Source: Cupriavidus sp. MP-37
GTDB taxonomy: Bacteria; Pseudomonadota; Gammaproteobacteria; Burkholderiales; Burkholderiaceae
Assembly (NCBI RefSeq): GCF_020618415.1
Contig: NZ_CP085345.1
Coordinates: 2,434,242 to 2,498,241 of the forward strand
Length of the DNA stretch: 64,000 bases
Direction: 5' to 3'
The notes beneath the pieces are model-generated. The model saw only the letters and a list, made by a program, of their open reading frames with translations, did not search any database and was not told where the DNA came from. The position numbers were made by a program, and so were the translations under genes. Every line of letters starts with the position of its first letter. Positions within the stretch are counted from its first letter, which is position 1. Shown piece by piece: positions 34,697 through 43,674 of this stretch.

Positions 34697-35599
34697 ATGC
34701 GCTTTGATCTGGTCGACCTGAAACTGTTCACGCATATCGCGGAGGCACAGAGCCTGACCGGCGGTGCGCAGCGTTCCCACCTGTCGCTGGCCGCGGCCAG
34801 CACCCGCATCAAGAACCTGGAGGAACACGTCGGCGTCAAGCTGCTGAGCCGCAGCAGCCAGGGCGTGAAGGTGACCGGGGCGGGCGAGACCCTGCTGGCC
34901 CACGCGCGCCGCGTGCTGCGCCAGCTGGAGCAGCTGAGCGGCGACCTGCAGGAATACGCGGCGGGCGTCAAAGGGCATGTGCGCGTGTTCGCCAACACCA
35001 CCGCCATGAGCGAGTTCCTGCCGGCGGTGCTGCGCAGCTACCTGGTCAGCCATCCGGACGTGACCATCGACATGCACGAGCGGCTCAGCCCGGACATCGT
35101 GCGCGCGGTGCAGGAGGGCATCGTCGACATCGGCATCATCGCCGGCAACGTGCGCACCGAGGGGCTGGAGGTCATGCCATACCGGCGCGACCGGCTGGTG
35201 CTGGCCACCGCGCTGAGCCATCCGCTGGCCGAGCGCGGCCGCGTCGATTTCATCGATACGCTCGACTACGACTTCATCGGCCTGCCCGAAGACAGCGCCA
35301 TCCACAACTTCCTGAAGCGCGCCGCGGCGGACCTGCAGCGCAGCCTGCGCTGGCGCGTGCAGGTCAGCAATTTCGAGACCGCCTGCCGCATGATCGAGGC
35401 CAACGTCGGCGTCGGCGTGTTGCCCGAGACCACCGCGCGCCGCCATGCGCGGGCCATGTCGCTGCGCATCGTCCAGCTCGACGATGAATGGGCCGAGCGC
35501 CAGTTGCAGATCTGCGTGGCCGACCTCGACGCCTTGCCGCTGTTCGCGCGCAAGCTGGTGGACCTGCTGGTGGAAGACGGGCAGGGGCGCCAGGACTGA
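34697..35599 (+). CDS. LysR-family transcriptional regulator
   Basis: The 300-residue regulator has a canonical start (MRFDLVDLKLFTHIAEAQSL), a helix-turn-helix ending AAASTRIKNLEEHVGVKLL and an effector domain from about residue 90. It is convergent with, and 25 nt from, the acyl-CoA ligase gene that ends the minus-strand CoA-thioester operon, so it is a candidate regulator of that cluster, though it does not share a promoter region with it. Confidence 0.88.
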   Translation: MRFDLVDLKLFTHIAEAQSLTGGAQRSHLSLAAASTRIKNLEEHVGVKLLSRSSQGVKVTGAGETLLAHARRVLRQLEQLSGDLQEYAAGVKGHVRVFANTTAMSEFLPAVLRSYLVSHPDVTIDMHERLSPDIVRAVQEGIVDIGIIAGNVRTEGLEVMPYRRDRLVLATALSHPLAERGRVDFIDTLDYDFIGLPEDSAIHNFLKRAAADLQRSLRWRVQVSNFETACRMIEANVGVGVLPETTARRHARAMSLRIVQLDDEWAERQLQICVADLDALPLFARKLVDLLVEDGQGRQD

Positions 35600-35624
35600 A
35601 GCAGCGCCGCCGCTCGACTGCGCG

Positions 35625-37157
35625 CTACGCCTGGCTCGCGAGCGTTTGCCGCAACTGGTGCTTGAGCAGCTTGCCGCTGGCCGTGGTCGGCATCGCCGCC
35701 ACGCGCACGATGCGCTCGGGCCGCTTGTAGGGCGACAGGCGCCCGACCAGGTAGTCATGCAACGCCGGCGCGTCGAAGCGTTCGCCTGCGCGGATTTCGA
35801 CGAAGGCGATCACCTCCTCGTTGCCATCCGCCGCGGGCCGGCCAACCACGGCCGACACGCGCACCGACGGATGCGTGTTGAGCACCGATTCGACTTCGAT
35901 CGGATAGACGGTGAAGCCCGAGCGGATGATCAGGTCCTTGGTGCGGCCGACGATAAACAGGGCGCCGTCGGCATCGAGCCGCCCGATATCGCCGGTGTTG
36001 AGCCAGCCGCCGGGGCGCAGCGCGTCGGCGGTCAGGTCGGGCGCGCGGTAGTAGCCGCGCATCACGCCCGGCCCGCGGATCCATAGCTCGCCGGGCTGTC
36101 CCGGCGGCACCGGCTGGCCGTCGGGCCCGACCACCTGCAGGTCCGCGCCCGCGACGATTTCGCCCGCGGCGCAATCGGTGCGCGGCCGGTCCATGCGCGT
36201 CACGAACATCGTTCCCGCGTACTCGGTCATGCCGTAGCCATGGTGCAGCGGCTGGCCGAATGCGGCTTCGACATCGCGCTTGAGCGTGGGGTCGAGCGGG
36301 CCGCCGCCGGTGTAGAGATAGCGCAGGCGCGGCGACGGCCGCAAGGGCGCGCCGCTTGCCCGCACGTGGGCCAGGATGCGGCTGAACATGGTCGGCACGC
36401 CTTGCAGCAGCGTGATGGCGCCATCGCGGATCGCCGCGGCCAGGTCCGCCGCGTTGAAGCGCGCGCACAGGTACAGGCTGGCGCCGGCGTGCAAGGTCGA
36501 GATCAGCAGGGTGCCCAGCCCGAACACGTGCGACATCGGCATCACCGCGTAGGCGCAGTCGTCCGGCTGCATGCGGCGCGAGGCCACGGTGACCTCGGCA
36601 AAGTGCAGCAGGCCGCGGTGGGTGACCATCACCCCCTTGGGCTGGGCGGTGGTGCCCGACGTATAGATCAGCGCGGCCACGTCGCGCGCCAGCGATTCGG
36701 GCTCGCGCGCGGCGGTCTCGTCGACGGCGCCGGCCATCAGCGGACCCAGCCCGGCCGGGGCAATTTCCCGGGCGCGATAGCGCACGCCATGGCGCAGCGC
36801 ATCCGGCGACGCGGCGTGGGTGAACAGCATCAGCCGCGGGCGGCAGTGGGCGCGGATCACCTCGATCTCGCGCTCGGACAAGCGCGCATTGACCACCACC
36901 GGCCATGCGCCCAGCTCAGACAAGGCGAACACCAGCGTGATCACCGCCAGGCAGTTCTCGGCCACCACCAGCACCCGGTCGCCGGTGCCCACGTCCTGCG
37001 ACTGCAGGTAGCGCTGCGCTTCCCCGATAGCGGCCCACAACTGCGCATAGGTGGTGGTCCGGCCGTCTTCGAACACGGCGACATGGCCGGGCGTGTGCGC
37101 GGCCCAGTGGCGCGGGATGTCACTGATGCGGGTGAGGGGGACTCGGTCCGGTGGCAT
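35625..37157 (-). CDS. AMP-forming acyl-CoA synthetase/ligase
   Basis: This 510-residue ANL-superfamily enzyme activates a carboxylic acid to its CoA thioester via an acyl adenylate. The A3 P-loop reads LIYTSGTTAQPKGVMVTHRG, A5 is YGMTEYAGTMF, A7 is GWLNTGDIGRLDADG, the hinge is GRTKDLIIRSGFTVYP, and the catalytic Lys lies in PTTASGKLLKHQL. The specificity cannot be read. It is last in an operon with the CoA-transferase and thiolase genes, so it may activate the entry substrate of a beta-oxidation-like route. Confidence 0.9.
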   Translation of the reverse strand: MPPDRVPLTRISDIPRHWAAHTPGHVAVFEDGRTTTYAQLWAAIGEAQRYLQSQDVGTGDRVLVVAENCLAVITLVFALSELGAWPVVVNARLSEREIEVIRAHCRPRLMLFTHAASPDALRHGVRYRAREIAPAGLGPLMAGAVDETAAREPESLARDVAALIYTSGTTAQPKGVMVTHRGLLHFAEVTVASRRMQPDDCAYAVMPMSHVFGLGTLLISTLHAGASLYLCARFNAADLAAAIRDGAITLLQGVPTMFSRILAHVRASGAPLRPSPRLRYLYTGGGPLDPTLKRDVEAAFGQPLHHGYGMTEYAGTMFVTRMDRPRTDCAAGEIVAGADLQVVGPDGQPVPPGQPGELWIRGPGVMRGYYRAPDLTADALRPGGWLNTGDIGRLDADGALFIVGRTKDLIIRSGFTVYPIEVESVLNTHPSVRVSAVVGRPAADGNEEVIAFVEIRAGERFDAPALHDYLVGRLSPYKRPERIVRVAAMPTTASGKLLKHQLRQTLASQA

Positions 37158-37235
37158 GGTTCAGGCGTCGTTGTGCGGGGCAAAGCGTGCGGCGCGTGTG
37201 CGGCAAGCAGCGGGCCGCACGCCGCCGCTGCGGCA

Positions 37236-38444
37236 TCAATAGCGTTCGAACACCGCGGCAATGCCCTGGCCGCCGCCGATGCACATGGTTTCCAGGCCGT
37301 AGCGGCCGCCGCGGCGCTGCAGTTCGTGCAGCAGCGTGGCCAGGATGCGCACGCCGGTGGCGCCGATCGGATGGCCCAGCGAGATGCCGGAGCCGTTGAC
37401 GTTGAGCTTCTGCTCGATCGCGTCCTGGTCCTGCCAGCCCCAGCCCTTGAGCACGGCCAGCACCTGGCAGGCAAAGGCCTCGTTCAGCTCGACCAGGTCC
37501 ATCTGGTCCAGCGTCAGGTTCAGGCGCGCCAGCAGCTTCTTCACCGCCGGCACCGGGCCGATGCCCATGTGCGAGGGCTCGCAGCCGGCGGCGGCCCACC
37601 CCACCAGCGAGGCCATCGGGGTCAGGCCGAGTTCGGCGAGCTTGTCCTCGGCCACGATCAGGCAGGCGGCCGACGCGTCGTTCTGCTGGCTCGCGTTGCC
37701 CGCGGTGACGGTGCCGTTCGGCATCAGCACGCGCAGCTTGGCCAGGCTTTCGAGCGTGGTCTGCGGGCGGAAGCCTTCATCGCGCGTAAATGCCACCGGC
37801 TCGCCCTTGCGCTGCGGCACCTGCACCGGGACGATTTCGGCGTCGAAGCGCCCGGCCTCCCACGCCGCCGCGGCGCGCTGGTGGCTGCGCACGGCAAAGG
37901 CATCGGCATCCTCGCGGCTGATGCCGTAATCGCGCGCCAGGTTCTCGGCGGTCTCGATCATGCCGGAGATCTTGCCGAAGCGCTCCACCGGCTGCGAGCG
38001 CTCGCGGCCGCGGTCGAGACGGTCGAAGAAGCGCACGTTGCCGGAGCGCGCGCCCCAGCGCATGTCGGTGGTGTAGTACTCGATATTGCTCATGCTTTCG
38101 ACGCCGCCCGCGATCACCACGTCGGCGGCGCCGCTCTGCACCATCATCGACGCGGTGACGATGGCCTGCAGGCCGCCGCCGCAGCGTCGATCCAGCTGCA
38201 TGCCCGGCACTTCCACCGGCAGGCCCGCCTGCAGCGCGGCCCAGCGCCCCACGCACGGCACTTCGCTGTTGGCGTAGGACTGGGCGAAGACGACGTCGTC
38301 GATGCGGGCGGGATCGATGCCGCTGCGCTCGACCACCGCGCGCACGGCGGTCGCGGCCAGTTCCTCGACCGGAACCGGACGCAGGCTGCCGCCGAAGGTG
38401 CCGACGGGGGTGCGAAGGGGGGTGACGATTGCAGCTCTGCGCAT
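37236..38444 (-). CDS. Acetyl-CoA C-acyltransferase (thiolase)
   Basis: The 402-residue thiolase has its nucleophile Cys88 in MQLDRRCGGGLQAIV, the SGISLGHPIGATG His motif and the C-terminal ETMCIGGGQGIAAVFERY with the second active Cys. It cleaves a 3-ketoacyl-CoA with CoA, or condenses two acyl-CoAs. The ATG at 38444 follows AGGAG. Its place between the CoA-transferase and CoA-ligase genes points to the last step of degrading an activated carboxylic acid. It resembles degradative biosynthetic-size thiolases equally, so chain-length preference is open. Confidence 0.92.
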   Translation of the reverse strand: MRRAAIVTPLRTPVGTFGGSLRPVPVEELAATAVRAVVERSGIDPARIDDVVFAQSYANSEVPCVGRWAALQAGLPVEVPGMQLDRRCGGGLQAIVTASMMVQSGAADVVIAGGVESMSNIEYYTTDMRWGARSGNVRFFDRLDRGRERSQPVERFGKISGMIETAENLARDYGISREDADAFAVRSHQRAAAAWEAGRFDAEIVPVQVPQRKGEPVAFTRDEGFRPQTTLESLAKLRVLMPNGTVTAGNASQQNDASAACLIVAEDKLAELGLTPMASLVGWAAAGCEPSHMGIGPVPAVKKLLARLNLTLDQMDLVELNEAFACQVLAVLKGWGWQDQDAIEQKLNVNGSGISLGHPIGATGVRILATLLHELQRRGGRYGLETMCIGGGQGIAAVFERY

Positions 38445-38493
38445 GGAAGTCTCCTGGGAATCTGGTATCGGGTGAACCATCAAGTTAGTCGTT

Positions 38494-39840
38494 CTACGCC
38501 TGCCCGGAAAGGGCGGCAGGGGCGGAAATTGCGACGAAGGCCGCGCCGCACTGGCGCAGCAGCGCGTGGGCCTGGCGTTCCAGGTCCGCGCGGTGTTCGG
38601 GGGCGGCGAGGTCCAGCATGCGGCGCACGCGCTGCGACAGGGTCTGGCCGCGCAGGTCGGCCACGCCATGCTCGGTGACGATCAGACCGGCATCGGCGCG
38701 CGGCGTGCTGACCGGGCCGGACAATTGCGCGACGATGCGGCTCGCACCCTTGGCGGTGGCTGGCAGCGCCACGATCGGCAGGCCGCCGCGGCTGCGCGCG
38801 GCGCCGCGCAGGAAGTCGACCGCGCCGCCGACGGCGCCGACATAGACGCCGGCGGCCACCTCGGCATTGACCTGGCCGGTCAGGTCGACCTCGATGGCGG
38901 AATTGATGGCGGTCAGCCGGTCGATGCTGGCGAGCACTTCGGGGTGGTGGGTATAGGCGGTCTCGCGCAACTGCAGCTGCGGATTGCGATGGGCCCAGCA
39001 CCGCAGCCGCTCGCTGCCCATCAGGATGCCGCCGATGCCGATGCCGGTATCGATGCGCTTGCGTGCGTTGGTCAGCACACCGGCCTCGGCCAGCGCGGCA
39101 ATGCCGTCACCGACCGCACCGCTGTGCAGGCCCAGGTCGCGGCGGTCATGCAGCGCGGCCACTACGGCCTCGGGCAGGTTGCCGATGCCCATCTGCAGGG
39201 TCGCGCCGTCTTCGACCCAGCCGGCGATATGGCGGGCGATGGCCTGTTCGGCCGCTCCCGGAGCGCTGCGCTCCAGGCTGATGGGCGGGTGCAGCGCCTC
39301 GACCTGCAGATCGATCTCGTCCGCAGTGAGATAACGGCTGCCGTGGGTCCACGGCACCTCGGGGTTCACTTCGGCAATGATCACGCGGGCCCGGTCGAGC
39401 GCGGCGGGCAGGTATTCGTGCACCAGCCCAAGGCTGTAGCGCCCGTGTTCGTCGGCCGGCGAGACCTGCACCAGCACCACGTCCGCACGCAGCGTGCCCT
39501 GCCGGATCAGCCCCGGCAGGTGCGAATAATGGCTCGGCACGATGTCCAGCACGCCGGCACTGGCCAGCCGGCGGTGCGGCCCGCTGGCGGCGTAGCCGAA
39601 GAAATCGATGACGTCGGCCTGTTCCGGCTGCAGCGTGTCCGACTGGCCGATGCCGACGAAGACGCTGAAGCGCCCGCCGCGCGCGATGGCATGGCGGTGT
39701 GCCACCAGCGCGCGCGTCAGCGTCAGCGGCTCGGCGGTGGCCTGTCCCCACCAGAGGTGGTCGCCGGGGCGGATCAGGGTTTGCAGTCGGGAGGCCAGGT
39801 CGTGCATGTCCACGGGGAAACGTTGCGTAGCCCAGAGCAT
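38494..39840 (-). CDS. Acetyl-CoA hydrolase/CoA-transferase family protein
   Basis: The 448-residue protein belongs to the Cat1/AbfT (4-hydroxybutyrate CoA-transferase) superfamily. Marks are the phosphate-loop-like MGIGNLPEAVVAALHDRRDL, the following LGLHSGAVGDGIAAL and the later INSAIEVDLTGQVNAEVAAG with the catalytic-region Glu, then TEHGVADLRGQTLSQRV. It moves CoA between acetyl-CoA and another carboxylate or hydrolyses acetyl-CoA. It is the first gene of the CoA-transferase/thiolase/ligase operon and is divergent from the acyl-CoA dehydrogenase gene. A second ATG at 39807 is possible. Confidence 0.85.
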   Translation of the reverse strand: MLWATQRFPVDMHDLASRLQTLIRPGDHLWWGQATAEPLTLTRALVAHRHAIARGGRFSVFVGIGQSDTLQPEQADVIDFFGYAASGPHRRLASAGVLDIVPSHYSHLPGLIRQGTLRADVVLVQVSPADEHGRYSLGLVHEYLPAALDRARVIIAEVNPEVPWTHGSRYLTADEIDLQVEALHPPISLERSAPGAAEQAIARHIAGWVEDGATLQMGIGNLPEAVVAALHDRRDLGLHSGAVGDGIAALAEAGVLTNARKRIDTGIGIGGILMGSERLRCWAHRNPQLQLRETAYTHHPEVLASIDRLTAINSAIEVDLTGQVNAEVAAGVYVGAVGGAVDFLRGAARSRGGLPIVALPATAKGASRIVAQLSGPVSTPRADAGLIVTEHGVADLRGQTLSQRVRRMLDLAAPEHRADLERQAHALLRQCGAAFVAISAPAALSGQA

Positions 39841-39841
39841 G

Positions 39842-39894
39842 TCGCCAAAGCCGCGTTTGCGCTATTCGACAATGCCAATGGCCGGCTTTGGCGA
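39842..39894. promoter_or_regulatory. Long 12-bp inverted repeat in divergent promoter region
   Basis: TCGCCAAAGCCG at 39842-39853 and its perfect complement at 39883-39894 are 29 bp apart, starting 2 bp upstream of the CoA-transferase start codon. The 281-bp region separates the CoA-transferase operon from the acyl-CoA dehydrogenase gene. The length and perfection of the arms point to a regulator site or an mRNA leader hairpin. Confidence 0.55.
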
Positions 39895-40121
39895 TTGCGA
39901 AAAGGGCGCGGGCGCAGCGCCTGCCCGGGCTTAAGCCGCGTGGAAGGCGCGCTTTCGGAAAGGCTGATTGTCGCGCCGGCCGAACGCCGCGACCATTGCG
40001 GCTATCGCGCGGCGTCGGGCCATCCGCCGCGGCCGCCACATTCTGATCGCCAGAGACCGATCCCGGAAACCGATCCCACAAGCCGATCGCCACAGACACA
40101 GACCGACCGCAAGGCAGCGCC

Positions 40122-41288
40122 ATGATCGAACAGACCCTATCGAACAATTTCCACGAAATCCGCGATGCCATCCGTGCGCTGTGCGCGGAGTTCCCCGACG
40201 AGTACTTCCGCAAGGTCGATGAACAGCGCGCCTATCCCGAGGCCTTCGTCAATGCGCTGACCGCCGCGGGCTGGCTCGCGGCGCTGATTCCGCAGGAATA
40301 CGGCGGCTCCGGCCTGGGCCTGACCGAAGCCTCGGTCATCATGGAGGAGATCAATCGTTGCGGCGGCAATTCCGGCGCCTGCCACGGCCAGATGTACAAC
40401 ATGGGCACGCTGCTGCGGCACGGTTCCAAGGCGCAGAAGGAAAAGTACCTGCCCAAGATCGCCTCGGGCGAATGGCGCCTGCAGTCGATGGGCGTGACCG
40501 AGCCCACCACCGGCACCGATACCACCAAGATCAAGACTTCGGCGGTGAAGAAGGACGGCCGCTACGTCGTCAACGGCCAGAAGGTGTGGATCAGCCGCGT
40601 GCAGCACAGCGACTTCATGATCCTGCTGGCGCGCACCACGCCGCTGGCCGAGGTGAAGAAGAAGAGCGAGGGCATGTCGATCTTCATGGTCGACCTGCAC
40701 CAGGCGCAGAAGCAGGGCCTGACCGTGCGCCCCATCCCCAACATGGTCAACCACGAGACCAACGAGCTGTTCTTCGAGGACCTGGAAATCCCCGAGGAGA
40801 ACCTGATCGGCGAAGAGGGCAAGGGCTTCAAGTACATCCTCGACGGCCTCAATGCCGAGCGCACGCTGATCGCCGCCGAGTGCATCGGCGACGGCTACTG
40901 GTTCATGGACCGGGTCACGAAGTACGTGAAGGAGCGCGAAGTCTTCGGCCGCCCCATCGGCCAGAACCAGGGCGTGCAGTTCCCCATCGCCGAGTCCTTC
41001 ATCGAGCTCGAGGCGGCCAACCTGATGCGCTGGAAGGCCTGCGAGCTGTTCGACAAGCACGAGTCCATGGGCGCGCAGGCCAACATGGCCAAGTACCTGG
41101 CGGCCAAGGCCAGCTGGGAGGCCGGCAACGCCTGCCTGCAGTTCCACGGCGGCTTCGGCTTTGCCTGCGAATACGATGTCGAGCGCAAGTTCCGCGAGAC
41201 GCGCCTGTACCAGGTGGCGCCGATCTCGACCAACCTGATCTACTCGTTCGTCGCGGAACACGTGCTGGGCCTGCCGCGTTCGTTCTGA
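40122..41288 (+). CDS. Acyl-CoA dehydrogenase
   Basis: This 388-residue FAD enzyme has the acyl-CoA dehydrogenase signatures: MGVTEPTTGTDTTKIKTSA (signature 1), VNGQKVWISRV, GKGFKYILDGLNAERTLIA, and the C-terminal FHGGFGFACEYDVER with the catalytic base Glu350. It removes two hydrogens from the alpha-beta carbons of a CoA thioester and passes electrons to ETF. The divergent neighbours (CoA-transferase, thiolase, ligase) make a plausible short pathway, though hydratase and hydroxyacyl dehydrogenase genes are not in the window. Confidence 0.92.
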   Translation: MIEQTLSNNFHEIRDAIRALCAEFPDEYFRKVDEQRAYPEAFVNALTAAGWLAALIPQEYGGSGLGLTEASVIMEEINRCGGNSGACHGQMYNMGTLLRHGSKAQKEKYLPKIASGEWRLQSMGVTEPTTGTDTTKIKTSAVKKDGRYVVNGQKVWISRVQHSDFMILLARTTPLAEVKKKSEGMSIFMVDLHQAQKQGLTVRPIPNMVNHETNELFFEDLEIPEENLIGEEGKGFKYILDGLNAERTLIAAECIGDGYWFMDRVTKYVKEREVFGRPIGQNQGVQFPIAESFIELEAANLMRWKACELFDKHESMGAQANMAKYLAAKASWEAGNACLQFHGGFGFACEYDVERKFRETRLYQVAPISTNLIYSFVAEHVLGLPRSF

Positions 41289-41312
41289 GCGGGACGCCTG
41301 GCATCCCTGACG

Positions 41313-43604
41313 CTAGGCACCCTGTTCCGCAGCCTGCAGCCCGGTGAGCAGCTTGTCCAGCGTCACCGGGAACTCGCGCACCCGCACCCCGGTGGCGTTG
41401 TACACCGCATTGGCCACCGCTGCGCCCGCGCCGCACACGCCCAGCTCCCCCAGCCCCTTGACGCCCAGCGGGTTGGCATTGAAGTCAGGTTCCTCCAGGA
41501 ACAGCACGTCCATCTGCGCCACATCGGCGTTGACCGGCACGTGATATTCGGCAAGATCGTGGTTGATGAAATTGCCGTAGCGCCGATCCAGCAGGGTCTG
41601 CTCCATCAGCGCCGCGCCGATGCCCCACGTCATGCCGCCCAGGATCTGCGAGCGCGCCGTCTTGGGATTCAGGATGCGGCCGGCCCCGATGACGGCGAGC
41701 ATGCGCCGCATGCGCACTTCACCGGTATCGGCATCGACGGCCACTTCGGCGAAATGCGCGCCATAGGCATGCTGCGAGTACGCCTTGTACGCCTCGTCCA
41801 TGCCTGCCACCCGGCCTTCGGCGTGCAGCCCGCCGGGCGCGGCACGCGGCAGCAGGTCGTCCAGGCGCTGCATGCGCCCGTTCACGGTGATGGCTCCATT
41901 GGCGAAGCGCGCCTCCGTGGCGGCGCCATCGGCCGGCGCCACACCGTCCCGTCCGCGCGCGGCCGATACAATCTGGCGCTTGAGCTGCGCGCAGGCATCG
42001 GCGACCGCGGAACCGGAGCTTGCCGCGCCCCAGGACCCGCCAGACCCCGCCGTGCGGGGAAAGCGGCTGTCCCCCAGTTCGACGCGCACCCAGTCCAGCG
42101 GCACGCCCAGGCTTTCGGCCGCGATCTGCGCCAGGATGGTGTAGGTGCCGGTGCCGATGTCGGTCATGTCCAGGCGCACGGTGACGCGTCCGCGAATGTC
42201 CATGGCCACCAGTGCCGACGCGGCGCCAAGGTAGTTCGGCCGTATCGCCGCGGCCATGCCCATGCCCACCAGCCAGCGCCCCTCGCGCACGCTGCGCGGC
42301 GCCGCCCGCCGGCGCTGCCAGCCGAAGCGCGCGGCGCCCGTGCGCATGCAGTCCACCAGGTTGCGGGTCGAATAGGGCAGGCCGGTCTCGGGCTCGCGGC
42401 GGGGCTCGTTGCGCACGCGCAGTTCGATGGGGTCGAGCCGCAGGCGTTCGGCCAGTTCGTCCATGGCGCACTCGAACGCCAGCATGCCTGGCGCCTCGCC
42501 CGGCGAGCGCATCCATTCGCCGCGATTCAGGTCCACCGGCACCAGCCGGTGGCGCGTCGAGCGGTGCGGCGCGGCGTACAACGCGCGGGCAAACACCGCG
42601 GTCTGCTCGCAGTATTCCTCGAAGCGGCAGGTGGCCGACCAGACGTCATAAGCCAGTGCCGAGAGCCGGCCGTCGCGGTCTGCGCCCAGCCGTATGCGGT
42701 GCGACATGGCCGCGCGGTGACCGGCATTGGCGTACATTTGCTGGCGCGTCAGGGCGATCTTCACGGGCCGCCGCAATTCGCGCGCGGCCAGCGCGGCCAG
42801 CACGGCGTCGGCATGGATGATCAGCTTGGCACCGAAGCCGCCGCCGGTGAACGGGCTGACGATGCGCACGCGTTCCGGCGGGATACGCAGCGTGGCAGCC
42901 AGGCCCGCCTGGAAATTGCCGAGGGTCTGCGTCGCGGTATAGACCGTCAGTCCCGCATCTGACCATACCGCCATGGTGGCGTGCGGCTCCATCGGGTTGT
43001 GGCTCTGGTACGGCGTGGCGTATGTCACGTCGAGCGCAACCCCGGCCTGGGAAAACGCGCTGTCGAAGTCTCCGGTCGCGCTGTCGGGCGCGAAACCCGC
43101 GTTGGTGCGCGGCGGCTTGTAGGCTTCGGCCAGCCTGGGCGCCAGCTCGAATTCACCGTTCGCGGCCTGGTAGCGCACCTGCACCAGCGCGGCCGCCGCG
43201 CGCGCCGCTTCGAAGGTCTCGGCCACGACCAGCGCCACCGGCTCGTCGTAATAGCGCACCTGGTCCGAGGCCAGGCAGGGCCGGGCGCGCGTGAACACGT
43301 CGCGCGGCGTGGGCGGCACCGATGGCCCGAACGGCGGCTGCGCCGGCGCGTTGAGATGCGTCATCACATGCAGCACCCCCGGCGCCCGGCGCGCCTGCCG
43401 GGTATCGATCGAAAGAATGCGGCCGCGCGCGATCGATGCGCCGACGATGTAGCCGTAGGCCGGCGGCGCGCCGCCGGACACCCGCTGCTCATAGGCATAG
43501 GTGGCACGGCCCGTCACCTTCAGCCTGCCATCGACCCGGTCGACAGGCAGACCTACCGGAGCGCCCGGCCCCCTGCCTGCATTGCCTTGCGTATTCGTTG
43601 TCAT
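41313..43604 (-). CDS. Molybdenum-binding subunit of aldehyde oxidoreductase, PaoC-like
   Basis: The 763-residue large subunit of the xanthine oxidase family has the start typical of the periplasmic branch (VDRVDGRLKVTGRATYAYE), molybdopterin-binding regions (PFTGGGFGAKL; GGSWGAASSGSAVADAC) and the C-terminal NPLGVKGLGELGVCGAGAAV, whose Glu is the catalytic base. With the FAD and 2Fe-2S subunits upstream it forms an aldehyde (or N-heterocycle) dehydrogenase. The gene order 2Fe-2S, FAD, Mo matches E. coli PaoABC, and this subunit has no signal of its own, which fits hitch-hiking through Tat with the small subunit. No PaoD-like chaperone gene is adjacent. Confidence 0.9.
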   Translation of the reverse strand: MTTNTQGNAGRGPGAPVGLPVDRVDGRLKVTGRATYAYEQRVSGGAPPAYGYIVGASIARGRILSIDTRQARRAPGVLHVMTHLNAPAQPPFGPSVPPTPRDVFTRARPCLASDQVRYYDEPVALVVAETFEAARAAAALVQVRYQAANGEFELAPRLAEAYKPPRTNAGFAPDSATGDFDSAFSQAGVALDVTYATPYQSHNPMEPHATMAVWSDAGLTVYTATQTLGNFQAGLAATLRIPPERVRIVSPFTGGGFGAKLIIHADAVLAALAARELRRPVKIALTRQQMYANAGHRAAMSHRIRLGADRDGRLSALAYDVWSATCRFEEYCEQTAVFARALYAAPHRSTRHRLVPVDLNRGEWMRSPGEAPGMLAFECAMDELAERLRLDPIELRVRNEPRREPETGLPYSTRNLVDCMRTGAARFGWQRRRAAPRSVREGRWLVGMGMAAAIRPNYLGAASALVAMDIRGRVTVRLDMTDIGTGTYTILAQIAAESLGVPLDWVRVELGDSRFPRTAGSGGSWGAASSGSAVADACAQLKRQIVSAARGRDGVAPADGAATEARFANGAITVNGRMQRLDDLLPRAAPGGLHAEGRVAGMDEAYKAYSQHAYGAHFAEVAVDADTGEVRMRRMLAVIGAGRILNPKTARSQILGGMTWGIGAALMEQTLLDRRYGNFINHDLAEYHVPVNADVAQMDVLFLEEPDFNANPLGVKGLGELGVCGAGAAVANAVYNATGVRVREFPVTLDKLLTGLQAAEQGA

Positions 43605-43674
43605 CTTCGCTATCCGTCTCTGTTGCCGGCGTGGCAGCCCGCTGGCTGCCTGCGCATCGGATTACCTGCCTGCG

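Noticed and set aside
40050..40095. Short direct repeats of ACCGATCCC upstream of the acyl-CoA dehydrogenase gene
   Set aside because: Only two good copies occur; they could be chance in this GC-rich leader, and the 12-bp inverted repeat is the stronger signal.
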